A stretch of 64,000 nt of DNA from Oscillospiraceae bacterium NTUH-002-81 (GCA_032620915.1 CP136052.1:1278501-1342500), one strand, 5' to 3'. Shown: positions 26,207 through 36,557, numbered from the stretch's first letter. Notes: generated by a model from the sequence alone, not told the origin. Made by a program: numbers and translations.

Positions 26207-26224
26207 CAGATTGGAGGTAATAAA

Positions 26225-26470
26225 TTGAATCCTAAAATTGAAAAACTGGAAAAGGAAATTGAAAAGACCAAAACAAAGATTGCGGAAATGCAGGCAAAGC
26301 TCCATAAGCTGGAGGAACAGAAAACAGAGCTGGAAAATACCGATTATGTAGCGGTGGCGCGCAGTTTCAAACTGACGCCCCAGCAGCTTGCGGATTTTTT
26401 GAAATCACAGCAGGCAGCCCCTTCGGAAACTGTTTTACCGCAGGAGAAGGAGGATGTGCATGAGGCTTAA
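26225..26470 (+). CDS. DUF4315 family coiled-coil protein
   Basis: 81 residues from a TTG start after TTGGAGG. The N-terminal half is a continuous coiled coil (KIEKLEKEIEKTKTKIAEMQ). The C-terminal half carries SFKLTPQQLADFLKS. It always sits between the wall hydrolase and the DUF4366 gene in these ICEs. Function unknown. Confidence 0.8.
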   Translation: MNPKIEKLEKEIEKTKTKIAEMQAKLHKLEEQKTELENTDYVAVARSFKLTPQQLADFLKSQQAAPSETVLPQEKEDVHEA

Positions 26471-27574
26471 AAAACTTTCCCTGCTGCTGGCGCTTACGCT
26501 TCTTGTAAGTGTCAGCGCATTACCTGTAACGGCTCATGCCGGCGGTTCCAAAGACACCACACCGCCAACGCTGACTGCTTCCATGGAGGGCGATGCCCTG
26601 AAAATAGAAAGCAGTGACGATCTATCCGGCGTGGAGGCGGTCTTTGTTGATGAAAACCGTATCAACTCCCTCACCGACGGGAAAGCGTCGGTCGCACTGA
26701 AAGATTATGCCGGAACAGAAAAACAGGTAAGCATATACGCAAAAGATTATGCCGGCAACCGTTCTGATGTGGTAAAGCTGGATAATCCGTATTACAAAGA
26801 ACCGGCTCCTGAAAAGAAACCTGCTACGACAGCACCCCAGAGTCCGTCCGGTACACAGACAAAACCGCCTAAGGAAGAAAAACCTTCCGGCTCAAACGCT
26901 GCAACCCCTTCCGGCGGCGGAAATTCTTCCGGTTCAGATAACAGTACCGGACAGCAGGAAAATACTTCTGCGATCCCGGAAGGTGCATTTACCCCGGAAG
27001 GCACCGGAACGGTACAGGACAACATCAGCGGTACGGATGGGGAAAAACAGTTTTACACCATCACTACGGACGCGGGCAATGTCTTTTATCTGGTGATCGA
27101 CGGGAAACGGGAAGATAACAATGTCTACTTCTTAAACGGCGTCACAGAGTCCGACCTGATGGCACTTGCAGAAAAGAACAATGGCAGCATGAGCATGATC
27201 CCCCAGGAAGAAAGCTGTAACTGCACAGAAAAAATGTGAGGCAGGAAAGGTTAATACCGGCTGTCCGGTCTGCAAAAATGACTTAAATGGCTGCAAAGGA
27301 AAAGAAAAAGCCGGCGGAAACTGAAAAACCGGCAGAACCGGAAAAGCCGAAGAAAGAAACCGGCAGCGTCGGCACGATCCTGTTTATCCTTGCTGCCTTA
27401 CTTGCGGTCGGCGGGATCGGTTACTATGTAAAAATCGTGCGTCCGAAACAGCAGGCCGAGGACGATGCGGAATTTGAGGATGACGGTTATGGCGAAGGCT
27501 TTGACCCGGATGAGGCATACGGGGAACCGGAATATCTTTCCGAGGATGATTTTGACGACAAGGACAGCAAATAA
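26460..27574 (+). pseudogene. DUF4366 surface protein, frame broken twice
   Basis: Start ATG 26460, spaced six bases from AAGGAGG; ATG 26454 abuts it. There is a signal peptide (LLLALTLLVSVSALPVTAHA), a Pro/Ser/Gly-rich stalk and a DUF4366 domain, then a conserved cysteine cluster (CNCTEKCEAGKVNTGCPVC) and a membrane helix with an acidic tail. The frame breaks in the A6 run at 27229-27234 and again in the A5 run at 27305-27309. Removing one A from each gives a continuous 370-residue protein. As written, translation stops at 27239; the tail (27287-27574) has no good ribosome site. Confidence 0.8.
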
Positions 27575-27613
27575 GGCCGTCCTTTTAGATTTTATGAAAG
27601 TGAGGATTTTTTC

Positions 27614-30600
27614 ATGGAACATATCATAACCAGACGCCGCGGCTTTCGCAAGCTGTTGGCGTTTTTGCTTTGTATGGCAAGCATTTTGGGGCTTCTTCCG
27701 GCTCAGGCTTTTGCCATGTCTGTCGGACAGACGGCAAGCTCCTGGCTGGGCGACCAGTATGTGGGCTCTGATGGGAACCACTACCGTGCCCCGGCGCCTT
27801 ACACCTATCTTGCCTACCATGCAGACGGAACCATCGATGTACACACCAGTTCCGGGGGCAATGCTTACCGGCACTATATGCTGACGGATTCTGACGGGAT
27901 CAGCCACCAGGTTTACTGTGTGGAGAGCGGGATTCCTTACCATACTTCGGAAAATACCTATGTTTCGGAAAGCGGGACCAACAGCCAATACCTGAACCTG
28001 CTTCCTGCCGAGGCAAGGAGGGGGATCACCCTGACTGCGATCTATGGCTGGAAACCCGGTGCGGCGCTCCCTGTTTCCGGAATCAACGAGGATGACTATA
28101 AGATGGCAACCCAGATCATCCTTTGGGAATACCAGCAGCAACTTAGAAGCGATCCGTACAGCCGCCACGGAAACGGCCACGCAGACGCCGACCAGTATTT
28201 CAGCGTGATCGCCGGACGACCGGCAGAAAAAGCCTATGACTGGATTCTTGCACAGGTCGCTTCCCATTCCACAGTACCTTCCTTTACTTCTTCTAAGAAA
28301 AGCGAAGCACCGGAACTGGAACTGAAATGGGATGTAGAAAAAAAGGTCTATACCCTGACGGTCACAGATACCAATAACTTGAAGATCGATCTGGAGGCTT
28401 TGAAAGGCAGCGGCGTTTCTGTGACAAGAAACGGAAATGAATACACCTTTACCAGCAGGCAGATGATGATGGACCCGGTGCTGTTTGAATTCCGAAAGAA
28501 TATCCCGGTGGCAAACGACATGCTGATCTGGGGCAGACCCGGCTACCAGACCATGATGACCGGCGCCAGCGATCCGGTTTCCTTCTTTGTAAAATTCAAA
28601 ACGGAAACTTACGGTACCGCAAAACTTGTCAAGACCAGTGAGGACGGCATTGTTTCCGGTATCACCTTCCATATCTCCGGTACGGACATTTTGGGAAATG
28701 AAGTCAATGAGGAAGTTACGACCGGAGAAAACGGCCAGATTGAAAAGAAGCTCCTGCCGGGAACCTATCTGGTAAAAGAACTTCCGGTGGACCGCTATGT
28801 GACCCCTTCCGCACAGTACGTGACCATTGAAAGCGGGCAGACTTCTTCGGTACATTTCAGCAATATTCTGAAGAAATTTCGCGTCCATGTGGTAAAGAGT
28901 GATGCTGACACCGGAAATGCTCAGGGGGATGCCACGCTTGCAGGGGCGGCCTATGGGATCTTCCGTGATGGCGAACTGATCGACACTTATACTACCGGAC
29001 CGGATGGCAGCTTTATGACCCGCTATTATGTATGCGGGGATGGCTGGACGATCCGGGAAATCGAACCGAGCACCGGGTATCTTCTGAATGAAACCATTTA
29101 TGAAGTGGGTGCATCCCCTTCCCTGTATGAAGTGGAACTCAATACCACAGAAAATCAGGTGACGGAAACGGTTATTTACGGAAATATCCAGCTTGTCAAG
29201 CACACCGATGACCTGGACCCGGATGTGCCTGAGGGCGAAAAATACCGACGATCCCAATGCTGGTATCATCGAACGCCCGGAAGCAGGCGCAGTCTTTGAA
29301 GTTTACTTAAAGGCAGCCGGGAGCTATGACGCGGCAAAGGAAAGTGAACGTGACCTTCTTACCACGGATGCGGATGGTTTTGCTTCCAGTAAACCGCTTC
29401 CTTATGGACATTATACGGTCCATCAGATCGCAGGCGAGGAAGGCAAAGCCTTTGTCCCGGACTTTACGGTATTCATTTCCTCTGACGGAAAGACTTACAG
29501 CTATATCCTGAACAACCGCACCATCACAGCCCGTCTGAAAGTTGAAAAATGTGACGCAGAGACCGGAAAGATTATCCCTGTGACCGGAACCGGTTTTCAG
29601 ATCAAGGATCTTTCCACCGGGGAATTTATCACCCAGACCGTCTACTATCCGAACCCGGAAACACTGGATACCTTCTATGTTTCTGACGAGGGCTGGCTGA
29701 TGCTGCCGGAGCCTTTGGCCGCCGGGGATTATGAACTTTATGAGGTGGCTGCCCCTTATGGCTATGTGCTTTCCGATCAGCCGGTACCGTTTACCATTGA
29801 CGGCAGCGAGGCGGTTGTGACGGTCACTCAGTACAATATGCCGCAGAAAGGCCAGCTTACCATCACAAAGACCGGAGAAGTATTTGCTTCTGTCCAGGAA
29901 AACGACGGACTGTACCAACCGGTATATGAGGTTGCCGGACTTCCCGGAGCGGTCTATGATGTGATCGCAGATGAAGATATTTATACCGGTGACGGTACCT
30001 TGCGGGCAGAAAAAGATACGGTTGTGGAAACACTTACGACCGGCGAGGACGGCACAGCGAAAAGCGGGTCTCTCTATCTTGGCCGTTATCGTCTGGAGGA
30101 ACGTCAGGCGCCTTCCGGCTGTGTGTTGAATCCTCAACCGGAATATGTGGAACTGACCTATGCGGGTGAGACCGTAGAGGTTACACAGACAGCGGCCGGT
30201 CTTTATGACGAACGCCAGAAAGTGGATGTCACACTTTTCAAGGCAATGGAGACCGATGACCTGTTCGGTCTTGGCATGAACGAGGAATATAAGGATATTT
30301 CCTTTGGACTTTATGCTTCCGCAGACCTGACGGCGGCAGATGGCAGCGTAATCCCGGCAGGTGGACTTCTGGAAGTGGTCTCTGTTTCGTCTGAGGAATC
30401 CGGCGGTTACAGCGCTTCCTTCGCTTCCGACCTGCCTTTTGGCAGCTATTATGTCAAGGAACGCACAACCAACGGCGCCTATATCCTTTCGAATCAGGAA
30501 TATCCGGTTGTCTTTGAGTATGCTGGTCAGGAAACCGCCCTGGTACAGATCCTTGTCAATGAAGGCGAGGCTGTTTCCAATGAACTTCTCCGTGGGCGTG

Positions 30601-31728
30601 TAGACGGTGTAAAAGTCGGGGAAAACCCGGAAGGCGGCGAGGATGTCACGCTTGCCGGTGCGCTCATGGGTCTGTTTAGACCTGATACCGAAGAATTTAC
30701 TGAAGAAAATGCGCTGCTTACTGCTATTACCGGAAAAGACGGCAGTTTTTCCTTTGAGAACATTCCTTACGGACACTGGATCGTCAAGGAGATCTCTGCC
30801 CCTGACCTTTATACGGTAAGCCCGCAGCAGCACCATGTATATATCGGTGCAGACGGACAGCATATCGAGATCCGTGTGGAAAACACCCTGATCCGCGGCA
30901 GTGTGCAGGTAACTAAAACCGAAGCTGTGGAGGAACCGTCCCCTGTGGAAAAGGAGGATAAGAAAGACAAGAATTCTTTCCTGCGCTTCCTGCCCGGTGC
31001 AGTGTTCGACCTGTATGCGGATTTCAACGCCAACCAGGAATATGATCCTGACGATCAAAAGATCGGTACGCTGAAAGAAACCGATGCAGGCTATCATACG
31101 GCGGAAAACCTTCTGGCTGGCGGCTACTTTATCAAAGAAAGCAAAGCGCCGGAGGGCTATCAGCCTGACTCAAACGCTTACTATTTTTCCATCACAGAAG
31201 ATGGACAGGTCGCAGTTGTGGAAAATGGAGAAGCCGGGCACGGATTTACCAATGAGGCTTACCGCGGCAACTTAAAGATCACAAAGGATTCCAGCGACGG
31301 GCGCAAAGATGGTTTTGCCATCGAGGTTAAGAGTGCGGACGGCTCCTACTGCGAGACATTCACCACTCCAAAATCCGGCGTGATTGAAGTTAAGGGCCTT
31401 CGTGTCGGTATTTATACCGTAACAGAAGTTGCAAACCGGGCAAGCAAGGATTACATCATTCCTGATGCCGCTACGGTGGAGATCAAGGCAGATCAGACAT
31501 CTACGGTCCAGTTCTTTAATGAAAAACCGGAAAAGCCGGATAACCCAAAGAACCCGGAAAAGCCTTCTGTTCCCTCCAATCCTTCCACCCCTCAAAAGCC
31601 GGTACCGCAGACCGGGGATGATCCGTATATTTTCCTGTATGGCGGACTGCTGGCAGCCGCACTGATCGGCGGCAGCGTATTTGCTGTGTATTATTTCAAA
31701 AAGGGAAAATACAGCAGGACTTCCCTGA
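27614..31728 (+). pseudogene. Cna-B repeat adhesin (isopeptide pilin-like), frame broken
   Basis: Large surface protein. It has a signal peptide ending QAFAM, an N-terminal Cys/thioester-like region (QVYCVESG, ILWEYQQQ), then at least six Cna-B/SpaA-type beta domains, each with an E-containing strand such as YLVKELP or YELYEVAAPYG, a Pro-rich linker and a sorting signal VPQTGDD with a membrane helix. Translation as written stops at 29299 because of an extra A in the A5 run at 29238-29242. Removing it joins GEN-TDDPNAG. With a second A removed near 31698-31709 it would end at TGA 31726, about 1370 residues. It probably mediates contact between donor and recipient. Confidence 0.82.
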
Positions 31729-32525
31729 AAAGAACGGCTGTCGGGGTTTCTGTCCTTTCACTCTGCGTTCTGGTGGCTCTTGGCAGCGGTTTTTTGGTGT
31801 TCCGTGACTTGAACCAGTATGCTGAGAGTAAAGATGCCTATCGAGATCTTGCCGGATATGTAGAAGTACCGGAGCAGACAGACTCCCCGGAACAGGCAAC
31901 CGATCCGACAGAAACAAAACAGGACGATGCCGATATTGTCCTGCCTTCGGTAGACTTTGAAGCGCTCCGTGAAAATGGACCGGACATCATCGGATGGCTT
32001 TCCCTTCCTGATACGGTGCTCAATTATCCGGTGACGCAGACTGACAACAATGAGTATTACCTGAACCATCTTTATGACGGGACCTATAACAAGGTTGGCT
32101 GCCTGTTTGCCGACTATGAAAACCGGGCAGATTTTTCAGACCGCAATACGATCATTTACGGTCATAATATGCGGGATGGTTCCATGTTTGCCTTGCTGAA
32201 CCGGTACGATGAACAAAGTTACTTTGATACTCACAGGCAGATGTATCTCGTTACTCCGAAGGGGGGTTATGTCATGGAGATCTTTACGGCATTTGCAGCA
32301 AAACCGGAAGAATCCGGCAGTAAAACTTCTCCCTGGCAGCTTTCCTGGAAGGATGACGGTGCTTATACTACCTGGCTTACAGCTATGAAGGAACGTTCTG
32401 CGGTGGAAAGTGATGTGACTGTGACCTGCAGCGATAAGGTACTGACCCTTTCTACCTGTACGCCGGGCGGCACAGGACGCTTTCTTGTCATGGGAAAACT
32501 CGTGAAAGTAGATAACGAAATATAG
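31725..32525 (+). CDS. srtB: Class B sortase, fused to the adhesin as written
   Basis: About 266 residues starting LKRTAVGVSVLSLCVLVALG (signal anchor), with the extracellular catalytic domain after it. Catalytic residues: His in YGHNMRDG, Cys in LSTCTPGG, Arg in GRFLVMG. As written, the frame is continuous with the adhesin, giving a substrate-sortase fusion. CTGA at 31725-31728 would be an overlapping stop/start if one upstream A were spurious and CTG replaced an ATG. The enzyme probably anchors the neighbouring adhesin. Confidence 0.85.
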   Translation: MKRTAVGVSVLSLCVLVALGSGFLVFRDLNQYAESKDAYRDLAGYVEVPEQTDSPEQATDPTETKQDDADIVLPSVDFEALRENGPDIIGWLSLPDTVLNYPVTQTDNNEYYLNHLYDGTYNKVGCLFADYENRADFSDRNTIIYGHNMRDGSMFALLNRYDEQSYFDTHRQMYLVTPKGGYVMEIFTAFAAKPEESGSKTSPWQLSWKDDGAYTTWLTAMKERSAVESDVTVTCSDKVLTLSTCTPGGTGRFLVMGKLVKVDNEI

Positions 32526-32533
32526 ATTTTAGA

Positions 32534-32559
32534 CGGTGCGGGGGCAAAAGCTCCCGCAC
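32534..32559 (+). terminator. GC-rich hairpin after sortase
   Basis: GGTGCGGGGGC pairs with GCTCCCGCACC around AAAA. There is no clear T-run, so it may be a processing or pause site and not a full terminator. Confidence 0.5.
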
Positions 32560-32587
32560 CTGCTGTTTACAAGGAGGATTTTATTTT

Positions 32588-33070
32588 ATGGTAAATACCA
32601 TGATTTCCATTCCCGGCTATGTCCATCTTTACCGCTCGCTTTTGCGGTTTTACGACATGCCGGAAAATGAAGTCCGGGAAATGCTCTATCTTCTGAATAC
32701 GGCAAACCTGGACTGCTATGAGTATTATCACCCGGACCGCAGTGTGATCCAGAGCGGACCGGTCGCTTTTTGCGGATGGCTGGAAACGAAAGACTGCCGC
32801 CCTTACCGCACAGAGGTACAGCTTTACAAATCGCTGCTGTTTTTGAAGCACAGCATCGACCGTGACCTGATCGTATCAGCTCAAAGGGAGGCTCTGCAAA
32901 CCCTGCGCTGTATTATCTCCAATCTGGAATACCGCTTTTATAAAGCCTATGGCATGGAGATCGAGGACAAACGCACGGTCTATGGGGAATGTACCTACCG
33001 TCTGGTTCCCAGGGAGGATGAACCCAGCGTGTGCCTGATGCACGACTGGATCTACCTGCCAACTGCCTGA
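32588..33070 (+). CDS. Conserved ICE protein of unknown function
   Basis: 160 residues after AAGGAGG. It is soluble, with many Tyr and Cys: the region LLNTANLDCYEYYHPD and a helical stretch near residues 75-115. No catalytic motif recognised. It is the last gene of the transfer operon before the toxin-antitoxin promoter; the first operator-like repeat touches its stop codon. Confidence 0.65.
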   Translation: MVNTMISIPGYVHLYRSLLRFYDMPENEVREMLYLLNTANLDCYEYYHPDRSVIQSGPVAFCGWLETKDCRPYRTEVQLYKSLLFLKHSIDRDLIVSAQREALQTLRCIISNLEYRFYKAYGMEIEDKRTVYGECTYRLVPREDEPSVCLMHDWIYLPTA

Positions 33071-33100
33071 TGTCACGAATAATATATAAAATATGTGACA
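33071..33100 (+). promoter_or_regulatory. Operator-like inverted repeat 1
   Basis: A 30-bp imperfect palindrome whose arms are TGTCACGAAT and ATATGTGACA. It shares its length and left half with repeat 2, 134 bp downstream. Confidence 0.65.
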
Positions 33101-33195
33101 TATATGAAAACTGTACTGCCTTGCAAAATTTTTGATTTTTGATGTATAAATCAGATTTTTAATGGGAACACTCAAAATAAGAGGAATAGGACCTA

Positions 33196-33224
33196 TTGCA
33201 ATCATGTCACGAATAATATATAAT
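33196..33224 (+). promoter_or_regulatory. Promoter of the AbiE-type pair
   Basis: TTGCAA (33196-33201), a 17-bp spacer and TATAAT (33219-33224). The -10 lies inside operator 2, which is consistent with repression by the antitoxin. Confidence 0.75.
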
Positions 33225-33234
33225 ATTCGTGACA
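33205..33234 (+). promoter_or_regulatory. Operator-like inverted repeat 2
   Basis: A palindrome with perfect 10-bp arms TGTCACGAAT and ATTCGTGACA around an A/T-only centre. It overlaps the -10 of the toxin-antitoxin promoter. Confidence 0.75.
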
Positions 33235-33251
33235 TGAAGGGAGGCGGTATT

Positions 33252-33869
33252 GTGGACAACGGATATACAAAACGAATACGAGAGCGTGTTCTTTCTCTTG
33301 AAGATGGAACTGTTTTTGTGATGTCTGATTTTGCGGATATTGCAGATACATCCACTATTCGTCAAAGTTTAAGCCGTTTAGTGCAATCAGGAACATTGCG
33401 CCGTATTTTGAAAGGAGTTTATGAAAAACCAAAATATAGCAAACTTCTGGATGAATATGTGGCGGCAGACCCGGAAGCGGTGGCGAACGCATTGGCACGA
33501 AGTTATCACTGGACGATTGCCCCATGTGGGAATACAGCATTGAACCTGTTAGGTCTTTCAACACAGGTAACAGCAGTATGGTCCTATATCAGCGATGGTC
33601 CATATAAGACCTACGAGTGGAACTCTACAAAGCTGGAATTTAAGCACCGGACCAATAAGGAGATTACCGGATTGTCCTATATGACAAGTTTGGTTATACA
33701 GGCATTAAAAACGCTTGGCAGATCGAATGTTACGCCAGAAGTCATACAGATGCTTTCCGAAAAACTGACAGACAAGGATAAACAGGCTTGTTTGAAGGAA
33801 GCAACCGAGTCTACGGATTGGGTTTACGATACGATACGGCAGATTTGTGGAGGTGAAAAGGTACAATGA
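33252..33869 (+). CDS. abiEi: AbiEi-like antitoxin (DUF6088)
   Basis: 205 residues from the GTG at 33252, seven bases after AAGGGAGG; the longer frame from 33162 would start before the promoter. The N-terminal winged helix (DTSTIRQSLSRLVQSGTLRRI) binds DNA, followed by KGVYEKPKY and a C-terminal domain of the AbiEi family. In characterised type IV systems this protein represses its own operon through inverted repeats, fitting the two palindromes upstream. ATGA overlap with the toxin gene. Confidence 0.85.
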   Translation: MDNGYTKRIRERVLSLEDGTVFVMSDFADIADTSTIRQSLSRLVQSGTLRRILKGVYEKPKYSKLLDEYVAADPEAVANALARSYHWTIAPCGNTALNLLGLSTQVTAVWSYISDGPYKTYEWNSTKLEFKHRTNKEITGLSYMTSLVIQALKTLGRSNVTPEVIQMLSEKLTDKDKQACLKEATESTDWVYDTIRQICGGEKVQ

Positions 33870-34864
33870 GAAATATAGCAAGACTTTCAGATAACGACCG
33901 CAGGGAGCTGTTCAGAAATACAGCAGATAAAATGGGGCTGAATGATGCCATCGTGGAAAAAGACTTTTGGGTATGTTTTACGCTGGATTATTTATTTCAC
34001 CGCTCACCATGGAAAGAGTCCATCACCTTTAAGGGTGGTACCAGCCTTTCAAAAGCCTTTCACCTGATCAGCCGGTTTTCAGAAGATATTGATTTGATTC
34101 TGGACTGGCGTGTATTGGGATATGGCAAAGATGAACCATGGGAGAAACGTTCCAATACAAAACAGGATGCTTTTAACAAAGAAGCCAATGTGCGTGCAGA
34201 GGTATTTCTGTCCGAAACATTCTGCCCGGCAGTCAAAGCCGGCTTATCCCAGGAAATCGGTTGTGAAGCAAATGTCTACATAGATGAAAAGGATAAACAG
34301 ACGGTCATTTTCGCCTATCCGCACCTTTTTACGAATACGGCGACTTTACAGGTGATCCGTTTAGAGATTGGTGCGCTGGCAGCGTGGACTCCTGCAAAAA
34401 CAGCGCTGATCGAACCATACGCGGCAAAATATTATCCGAAGATTTTTGAGCAAAAAGAAACCGCAATCCTTACCGTTGCCCCGGAACGGACCTTCTGGGA
34501 AAAAGCCACAATCCTGCACCATGAAGCGAACAGACCGGAACATTTGGAAATGCCGCAGCGGTATTCCAGACATTATTATGATCTCTACCGCATGGCTGCA
34601 ACACCGGTTAAAGAAGCTGCTTTTTCCAGGCTTGACCTCCTGAAGAAAGTTGTAGATTTCAAAATGAAATTCTATCCCAGATCATGGGCGAAGTACCCGG
34701 AGGCTGTGCCGGGCACATTAAAATTACTCCCGCCGGAATATCGGTTTGCAGCATTGGAAGCGGACTATAACTCTATGCAGGATATGTTGTATGGGGATGT
34801 TCCGACATTTGAGACAGTCATAGCAGCGGTCCAGGAACTGGAAAAAGAGATCAATACACTATAA
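33866..34864 (+). CDS. abiEii: AbiEii-like nucleotidyltransferase toxin
   Basis: 332 residues. The nucleotidyltransferase core is FKGGTSLSKAFHLISRFSEDIDLIL (residues about 55-79), containing the GG-S and D-x-D catalytic features. Further conserved segments: ERTFWEKATILHHEA and RHYYDLYRM. Family toxins inactivate tRNA or otherwise halt growth; the pair stabilises the ICE or blocks phages. It is coupled to the antitoxin by overlap. The gene looks intact. Confidence 0.88.
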   Translation: MRNIARLSDNDRRELFRNTADKMGLNDAIVEKDFWVCFTLDYLFHRSPWKESITFKGGTSLSKAFHLISRFSEDIDLILDWRVLGYGKDEPWEKRSNTKQDAFNKEANVRAEVFLSETFCPAVKAGLSQEIGCEANVYIDEKDKQTVIFAYPHLFTNTATLQVIRLEIGALAAWTPAKTALIEPYAAKYYPKIFEQKETAILTVAPERTFWEKATILHHEANRPEHLEMPQRYSRHYYDLYRMAATPVKEAAFSRLDLLKKVVDFKMKFYPRSWAKYPEAVPGTLKLLPPEYRFAALEADYNSMQDMLYGDVPTFETVIAAVQELEKEINTL

Positions 34865-34887
34865 ACAATTACATATCCATTTATTTG

Positions 34888-34930
34888 CCGGCTATTCTAA
34901 GATGCTTTAGAATAGCCGGTTTCTTGTTTT
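34888..34930 (+). terminator. Intrinsic terminator after the toxin
   Basis: A perfect 13-bp stem CCGGCTATTCTAA / TTAGAATAGCCGG with a 6-nt loop, then TTTCTTGTTTT. Confidence 0.9.
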
Positions 34931-34947
34931 CAAAGGAGGGATGCTAT

Positions 34948-35265
34948 ATTACGCAAAATGAAGTCAATGCCGTTTTTGACGAACAGGTGCGGCTCTGTGC
35001 TGATACCTTGAAACGGAAAACCAAAGAATACACCGGGGATGACCCGGACCGGCTGGGTGCATTTAAGGCAGCGGCAGCTTTACAGCACACAACGCCCCAG
35101 CGTGCCCTTGCCGGTATGCTGGCAAAGCATATTGTTTCTCTATACGATATGTGCTTTGCCGAAGAAGTGGTTTATCCGATGGACACATGGGACGAAAAGA
35201 TCACAGACAGTCTTAACTATCTGTTCTTACTGAAAGCGATTGTAAAGGAGGGACATACCAATTAA
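34948..35265 (+). CDS. Unknown protein of the ThyX-Dut cluster
   Basis: 105 residues if it starts at the ATT at 34948 (ITQNEVNAVFDEQ), seven bases after AGGAGGG. The frame extends upstream only into the terminator, and the next usual start (GTG 34987) is far from the ribosome site. The core GDDPDRLGAFKAAAALQ and AGMLAKHIVSLYDMC is helical. It is probably nucleotide-related, because it overlaps thyX (shared ATTAA) and precedes dut. No family confirmed. Confidence 0.65.
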   Translation: MTQNEVNAVFDEQVRLCADTLKRKTKEYTGDDPDRLGAFKAAAALQHTTPQRALAGMLAKHIVSLYDMCFAEEVVYPMDTWDEKITDSLNYLFLLKAIVKEGHTN

Positions 35266-36028
35266 ACAGATTGAAGTAAAAATTTTGAACTGCCAGGCGG
35301 TAGCGGAAGCAGAAAAAAACATGGTCTTTGCGGCAAGGCTTACCCAGCAGGGACATAAGATTGCCTCAATGGACGACCTGATGGAGCTCTACGAAAAATC
35401 ATTCAGCGTTCAGACAGTAGCAGCTATGGGGGCGCTTCCCCATCCTACCATCCAGAAATTTGCGGTGATCACGGTAGCCATTGTCGGCGCCAGCAGGCGT
35501 TTTCTGGCGCAGATCACCCGCCACCAGAACGAAGTAAAATTTATGAGTGCATCGCTGCAGTACAGCAACTATACGGGACAGGCGGATTTCGCTGTCCCGT
35601 ATTCTATTATGACGGCTCCGGCAGTGGTACGGGAACTGTACTTAAAAAGCTGTAATGAAAGCATGAAATGTTATGAAGCCCTGTGCACTGCCGGAAGCGG
35701 GCACGATGCGGCCGGCTATGCCACGCCCCAGGGATTGCGGAATGTACTGCTCATCAGCGCCACCCCTTATCAGTGGAAACATATCATCAGCCAGCGGGTA
35801 TGCCGGAGAAATACAGATGAAACAAGGATCGTGCTGCTAAAGGTCTGGAAAGAACTTTATGAACTAAGCCCTACTTTGTTTGCCCCATCACTGACCGGGC
35901 CTTTTTGTCAGATGGATCGATGTCTGGAAGGGAAAATGACCTGCGGACGAAAACTGCAGGCAAATATGACGCCAGAGGATATTTTGGAAAAAGATTATCC
36001 TGCTCTTTGGGAAGGAGACTGCCGATGA
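35261..36028 (+). CDS. thyX: Flavin-dependent thymidylate synthase
   Basis: About 255 residues. The best start is an ATT at 35261 (IKQIEVKILNC), eight bases from AAGGAGGG and overlapping the preceding stop; the TTG at 35285 has no site. The ThyX motif is RHQNEVKFMSASLQYS (about residue 86 on), a variant of RHRxxS. ThyX methylates dUMP using FAD and methylene-tetrahydrofolate. It is coupled (ATGA) to dut, which makes dUMP. Confidence 0.85.
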   Translation: MKQIEVKILNCQAVAEAEKNMVFAARLTQQGHKIASMDDLMELYEKSFSVQTVAAMGALPHPTIQKFAVITVAIVGASRRFLAQITRHQNEVKFMSASLQYSNYTGQADFAVPYSIMTAPAVVRELYLKSCNESMKCYEALCTAGSGHDAAGYATPQGLRNVLLISATPYQWKHIISQRVCRRNTDETRIVLLKVWKELYELSPTLFAPSLTGPFCQMDRCLEGKMTCGRKLQANMTPEDILEKDYPALWEGDCR

Positions 36029-36438
36029 AAATAAAACTGATCGACTTTGGCGTACCGGAGCACCAGCGTCCTTACCGTCCGCATGGCAATGATGCCGGAG
36101 CGGATGTTTATCTGCCCTATGACTGTACCTTACAGCCCGGAGAAATCGCCAAAATTCCTTTGGGTTTTGGACTGGAAATACCGGATGGATATGCGGGATA
36201 TATCTTTCCCCGTACCAGCATGGCGGTAAAAGGTCTGGTCTGTGAACTGCCGCCTGTGGATTCCGGCTACCGTGGAGAGATCCATGCGATCATCAGCAAT
36301 GTAAGCAATCAGGCGCAGTCTCTTTTTAAGGGAGCCCGTATCGGGCAGCTTGTGATCACGCCGATCGTCATTGCGGATTTTGTAACCGATCTGGGAACAG
36401 AACGAGGAACCGGCAGCTTTGGCAGTACCGGCGAATAG
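36025..36438 (+). CDS. dut: dUTP diphosphatase
   Basis: 137 residues from ATG 36025. The five dUTPase motifs are visible: NDAGADVYLP, PRTSMAVKGL, PVDSGYRGEIHA, GARIGQLVI and the C-terminal RGTGSFGSTG. It converts dUTP to dUMP for ThyX and keeps uracil out of DNA. Overlaps thyX by four bases. Confidence 0.93.
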   Translation: MKIKLIDFGVPEHQRPYRPHGNDAGADVYLPYDCTLQPGEIAKIPLGFGLEIPDGYAGYIFPRTSMAVKGLVCELPPVDSGYRGEIHAIISNVSNQAQSLFKGARIGQLVITPIVIADFVTDLGTERGTGSFGSTGE

Positions 36439-36445
36439 AAAAAGG

Positions 36446-36465
36446 CTGTTTGGAGAACAGTTTTT
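36446..36465 (+). terminator. Short terminator after dut
   Basis: CTGTT/AACAG stem with a 5-nt loop followed by TTTTT; the short stem makes it moderate. Confidence 0.5.
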
Positions 36466-36557
36466 GAATACTTATCGGTATAGGGAGCGGACATTTCGAG
36501 AACATTATAAAATATAATAAAGAAAGTCACGAAAAAAGCGGCCATTACCGTGACCGC

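Noticed and set aside
27398..29269. 623-codon open frame on the minus strand across the adhesin
   Set aside because: It is an antisense shadow: composition and codon order come from the Cna-B gene on the plus strand, there is no ribosome site, and the product resembles nothing.
29307..31097. 596-codon minus-strand frame opposite the adhesin
   Set aside because: Same reason: the strand opposite a GC-patterned repeat gene lacks stops by chance.
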